Source: Solibacillus silvestris_B (lineage in GTDB: Bacteria; Bacillota; Bacilli; Bacillales_A; Planococcaceae). From it: a stretch of DNA of 8,002 nucleotides. Below the pieces are notes generated by a model that worked only from the letters and a program-made list of their open reading frames with translations, was not told where the DNA came from and did no database searches. Positions 5,982 through 8,002 of the stretch are shown here, one piece after another (the stretch's first letter is position 1; every line of letters starts with the position of its first letter). Where the stretch lies: NCBI RefSeq assembly GCF_051967575.1, contig NZ_JBQCJW010000058.1, positions 1 through 8,002 of the forward strand. Reading direction: 5' to 3'. A program made the translations under genes and the position numbers.

Positions 5982-6002
5982 ATGTAAATCGCACCATTAC
6001 AT
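5982..6002. promoter_or_regulatory. Candidate operator ATGTAA-N9-TTACAT before the flavoenzyme gene
   Basis: Perfect 6-bp inverted arms (5982-5987 and 5997-6002) lie 52 bp upstream of the flavoenzyme start, overlapping its best -35 candidate. The symmetry and placement suit a dimeric repressor such as a TetR-type protein, but no regulator gene is in the window and short arms can arise by chance. Confidence 0.3.
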
Positions 6003-6054
6003 GTTAGTTTTGTCATTTAGCATGATAGCCAAAACGAATAACGGAGGGGTTTGT

Positions 6055-7722
6055 ATGGAATGGCAAGAGCAGTGGGAAGTTGTAGTCGTTGGGAGCGGGG
6101 CTGGTGGTTTGGTCGCGGCCATAACTGCGGCACATAATGGACAGCGAGTATTGCTTGTGGAAAAAACGGAAGTGTTCGGCGGTTCATCTGCCTTGTCGGG
6201 GGGCGGGCTTTGGATTCCGAACAACCATGTCTCGAAACTGGCGGGCTTAGAGGACAGCGAGGAAGAGGCATTGACGTATATGGAGGAAGTGATCGAGGAT
6301 AAAGGGCCCGCCTCGACACGCGAGCGCAAAGTGGCATATATCCAAAACGGTTCAAAAATGGTGAGCTTCCTTGAGGACTTGGGGATGAAGTGGGTGGCGG
6401 CACCGCACTATCCGGATTACTATCCAGAACGTCCAGGGGGTAAAATCGGCCGCTCAATTGAAGGGGAAGTTTTCGATTTAAGGGAATTGGGCGAATATGA
6501 GGGTCTATTGCGCAAAGGTTTAATGGAGATGCCTTTCCCGCTCTATTCAGGGCGCGTTTACTCGGTGCCGCGCACATTTACGAGCATGAAAGATTTCACG
6601 AATGTTTCGGGCATGCTGTTTAGCGGCATTAAATACAAATTGCAAGGCAAACATGCAACGTCGATTGGACAAGGGCTCGTATCCCGTCTGCTGAAAATTG
6701 CGTTATCGCTAGGTGTGAAAATCCGGCTGAATGCACCGCTAAAAGATTTGATTATAGAAAATGACGCATTGATCGGCATCGAAATCGAACAAAACGGCGC
6801 ACCGCATTTCATTGAAACGAAGGCGGTCATTTTGGCGGGCGGCGGCTTTGACCATAATGAGGAGCTGCGGCGCAAGTACCATAATATCGGTCCGGAATGG
6901 TCGTCTGCAAGTAAAGGAAACCAAGGGGATATGCTGCTCATCGCGCAAAGGCACGGCTTGGATACAGCGCTTTTGGACGAGGCTTGGTGGGGTCCGAGTG
7001 CGATCAATGACGACGGTTCACCAAGCTTCCTTGTTTATGAGCGTTCATTGCCGCATACGATTATCGTCGACCAGGAAGGGAAACGCTATTTCAACGAGGC
7101 GGAATCGTATGTCGATGCGGGGCGTGCGATGCTAGACAAGCAGGAGGAGACAGGCAAGGCCATTCCTTCTTGGATGATTATGGAAAGCCGCCACCGGAAC
7201 CGCTATTTATTCGGTTCGATGATGCCGCGCATGGTACCGAAAAAGCTGCTGAAGTCCGGCTGGCTGAAGCGCGCGGATACGATTGACGACTTGGCGAAAA
7301 TTTGTGGTATTAATGTGGAAGGCTTGCGTGCAACAATCGGCCGCTTCAACGAATTTGTCGACAATGGCAAGGACGGGGACTATAAGCGAGGCGATTCGGC
7401 ATATGACAATTACTACGGCGACCCGGCATACAAGAATCCGAACCTCGGTCATATAAATAAGCCGCCTTACTATGCGGTAAAAGTATTCCCGGGCGATCTT
7501 GGGACAAAAGGAGGCATCGTGGCAGACGAGCACGGGCAAGCATTGCGTGACGGAAAGCCTATCGCTGGACTGTATGCAACGGGCAACTGCTCGGCCTCCG
7601 TCATGGGCAAAGTCTACCCGGGACCAGGCTCGACACTTGGACCGACAACGGTGTTCGGCTACATTTCCGCCAATCATATTAAGAGCACGATATTTGAGCA
7701 TGCAAAGCAAGGGGTCATTTGA
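6055..7722 (+). CDS. KstD-like FAD-dependent dehydrogenase (FAD_binding_2 family)
   Basis: This is a cytosolic flavoprotein of 555 residues. The ATG at 6055 follows GGAGG by 7 bases; the frame's earlier ATG at 5965 has none. An N-terminal Rossmann fold shows VVVGSGAGG at 10-18 and an acidic Glu36 for the FAD ribose, then GGSSALSGGGLWIPNN at 42-57. The substrate domain contains PDYYPERPGG at 120-129, an ERSLPH block at 329-334 and KRYFNEAESY at 343-352. The C-terminus has PGDLGTKGG at 479-487, GLYATGN at 505-511 and YPGPGSTLGP at 521-530. This combination and the length match 3-ketosteroid delta1-dehydrogenases (KstD) and relatives, which introduce a double bond next to a ring ketone. Fumarate reductase/UrdA-type enzymes share the fold, but the PGDLGTKGG and YPGPG blocks favour the KstD group. 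True steroid activity is not implied in Bacillales; the substrate is unknown. No steroid-degradation gene is nearby. The gene seems richer in GC than its neighbours. Confidence 0.88.
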   Translation: MEWQEQWEVVVVGSGAGGLVAAITAAHNGQRVLLVEKTEVFGGSSALSGGGLWIPNNHVSKLAGLEDSEEEALTYMEEVIEDKGPASTRERKVAYIQNGSKMVSFLEDLGMKWVAAPHYPDYYPERPGGKIGRSIEGEVFDLRELGEYEGLLRKGLMEMPFPLYSGRVYSVPRTFTSMKDFTNVSGMLFSGIKYKLQGKHATSIGQGLVSRLLKIALSLGVKIRLNAPLKDLIIENDALIGIEIEQNGAPHFIETKAVILAGGGFDHNEELRRKYHNIGPEWSSASKGNQGDMLLIAQRHGLDTALLDEAWWGPSAINDDGSPSFLVYERSLPHTIIVDQEGKRYFNEAESYVDAGRAMLDKQEETGKAIPSWMIMESRHRNRYLFGSMMPRMVPKKLLKSGWLKRADTIDDLAKICGINVEGLRATIGRFNEFVDNGKDGDYKRGDSAYDNYYGDPAYKNPNLGHINKPPYYAVKVFPGDLGTKGGIVADEHGQALRDGKPIAGLYATGNCSASVMGKVYPGPGSTLGPTTVFGYISANHIKSTIFEHAKQGVI

Positions 7723-7728
7723 AAATAG

Positions 7729-7785
7729 AAAGCGAATTAACAAATGGGACAAAGAAAAAGTTCCAGACGTTAGTTCGCTTTTTTT
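7729..7785. terminator. Shared terminator between convergent genes
   Basis: AAAGCGAATTAAC (7729-7741) pairs with GTTAGTTCGCTTT (7769-7781) with a single G-U, and an inner GGGAC/GTTCC stem (7746-7750 with 7760-7764) continues it; T residues follow to 7785. It starts 7 bp after the flavoenzyme stop. The right arm is also the last codons and stop of the opposing exonuclease gene. The complementary A-rich left end gives T residues for the opposite strand, so it may act both ways. Confidence 0.75.
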
Positions 7786-8002
7786 AGGATGAGCTGGAGA
7801 ATTTCATTTGCGCAAATGGCATCCGCGTCTGCGGTATGATGCTTCAGGAGCGGGATATTGTATGTTTCGGCTATAATGTTCAAGTTGTTTTTCGGGCTAT
7901 CCAAATATTTGCGTGCAAGCATCACTGTGCATGCGGCTTTGTTTGTGGGACGTATGCCATTTCTGAATAGCTCAAGCGCCAAAAAATTGTACCAATCAAA
8001 AC
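7770..8002 (-). CDS. DnaQ-like 3'-5' exonuclease, C-terminal part (cut by window edge)
   Basis: Only the last 76 full codons are visible; the gene continues past 8002. The fragment begins with FDW, fitting the Exo II motif (HNxxFD) of the DEDD exonuclease superfamily, continues with CTVMLARKYL at 24-33 and NNLNIIAETYNI at 38-49, and ends with HHTADADA at 54-61. His55 and Asp60 are five residues apart, as in the Exo III motif of the DnaQ/epsilon-type (DEDDh) enzymes. These enzymes remove nucleotides from 3' ends using two metal ions. Such stand-alone exonucleases are common in Bacillales and their specific role is usually unknown. A TTG at 7982 could be mistaken for a start but lies inside the domain. 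The stop codon is embedded in the terminator stem shared with the flavoenzyme gene. Confidence 0.85.
   Translation of the reverse strand, partial: FDWYNFLALELFRNGIRPTNKAACTVMLARKYLDSPKNNLNIIAETYNIPLLKHHTADADAICANEILQLILKKAN

Larger units (their letters stand above)
5595..6054. other. 460-bp intergenic region between lipoprotein and flavoenzyme genes
   Basis: Apart from the terminator, inverted repeats and ORF relic listed separately, I see no tRNA, riboswitch or coding gene here. The flavoenzyme frame stays open upstream to an ATG at 5965, but that stretch lacks a ribosome site and is read as leader. No convincing SigA promoter was found; the best pair for the flavoenzyme (TTACAT 5997-6002, CATGAT 6021-6026, 18-base spacing) is weak. 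Confidence 0.5.

Noticed and set aside
5965..6054. 30-residue N-terminal extension of the flavoenzyme
   Set aside because: No ribosome site at 5965, and the FAD-binding beta strand begins directly after the ATG at 6055, which has GGAGG.
6017..6577. 186-codon minus-strand frame and other long antisense frames within 6000-7750
   Set aside because: They are mirror frames of the flavoenzyme gene, rich in Pro, Ser and Arg, with no motifs or ribosome sites.

Overview
The window looks like chromosomal DNA of a low-to-mid GC Gram-positive bacterium of the order Bacillales. The strong AGGAGG-type ribosome sites, TTG starts, a Bacillus-type CYP152 P450, a short lipoprotein signal and T-tailed hairpin terminators all point that way. 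Family-level placement (Planococcaceae/Bacillaceae-like) is inference only. No tRNA, rRNA, CRISPR array, insertion sequence or phage gene is visible.

Layout. Positions 1-325 hold no gene I can support. On the minus strand, 326-1123 encodes an unrecognised polytopic membrane protein of 265 residues. A short plus-strand open frame (1316-1513, two hydrophobic helices, no proper start) looks like a gene remnant. A hairpin terminator (1596-1628) separates it from a minus-strand AGCS-family sodium:amino-acid symporter (1696-3213). The N-terminus of that symporter appears to be out of frame by one base. An AT-rich divergent region of about 400 bp (3214-3633) carries the symporter promoter, several inverted repeats and a SigB-like promoter reading into a plus-strand CYP152 fatty-acid peroxygenase (3634-4884). 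That gene ends in a good terminator. Next come a small LprI/DUF1311-type lipoprotein (5118-5594), a 460 bp region with a strong terminator, a large inverted repeat and a hydrophobic ORF relic, and then a KstD-like FAD-dependent dehydrogenase (6055-7722). The window closes with the C-terminal 76 codons of a DnaQ-like 3'-5' exonuclease on the opposite strand. Its stop codon lies inside the terminator shared by the two convergent genes.

How the genes relate. Nearly every gene has its own promoter region and terminator, so this is a series of single-gene units, not an operon. The P450 (H2O2-driven hydroxylation of fatty acids) and the KstD-like flavoenzyme (dehydrogenation of a cyclic ketone or other lipid-like substrate) could both act on hydrophobic molecules, but nothing in the sequence links them. 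I found no convincing new multi-gene system. The most useful observations are the probable frameshift at the symporter start, the fourfold AAAATGC element at its promoter, the SigB-like promoter of the P450, and a P450 active site that combines BSbeta-type residues with a Phe at position 290.
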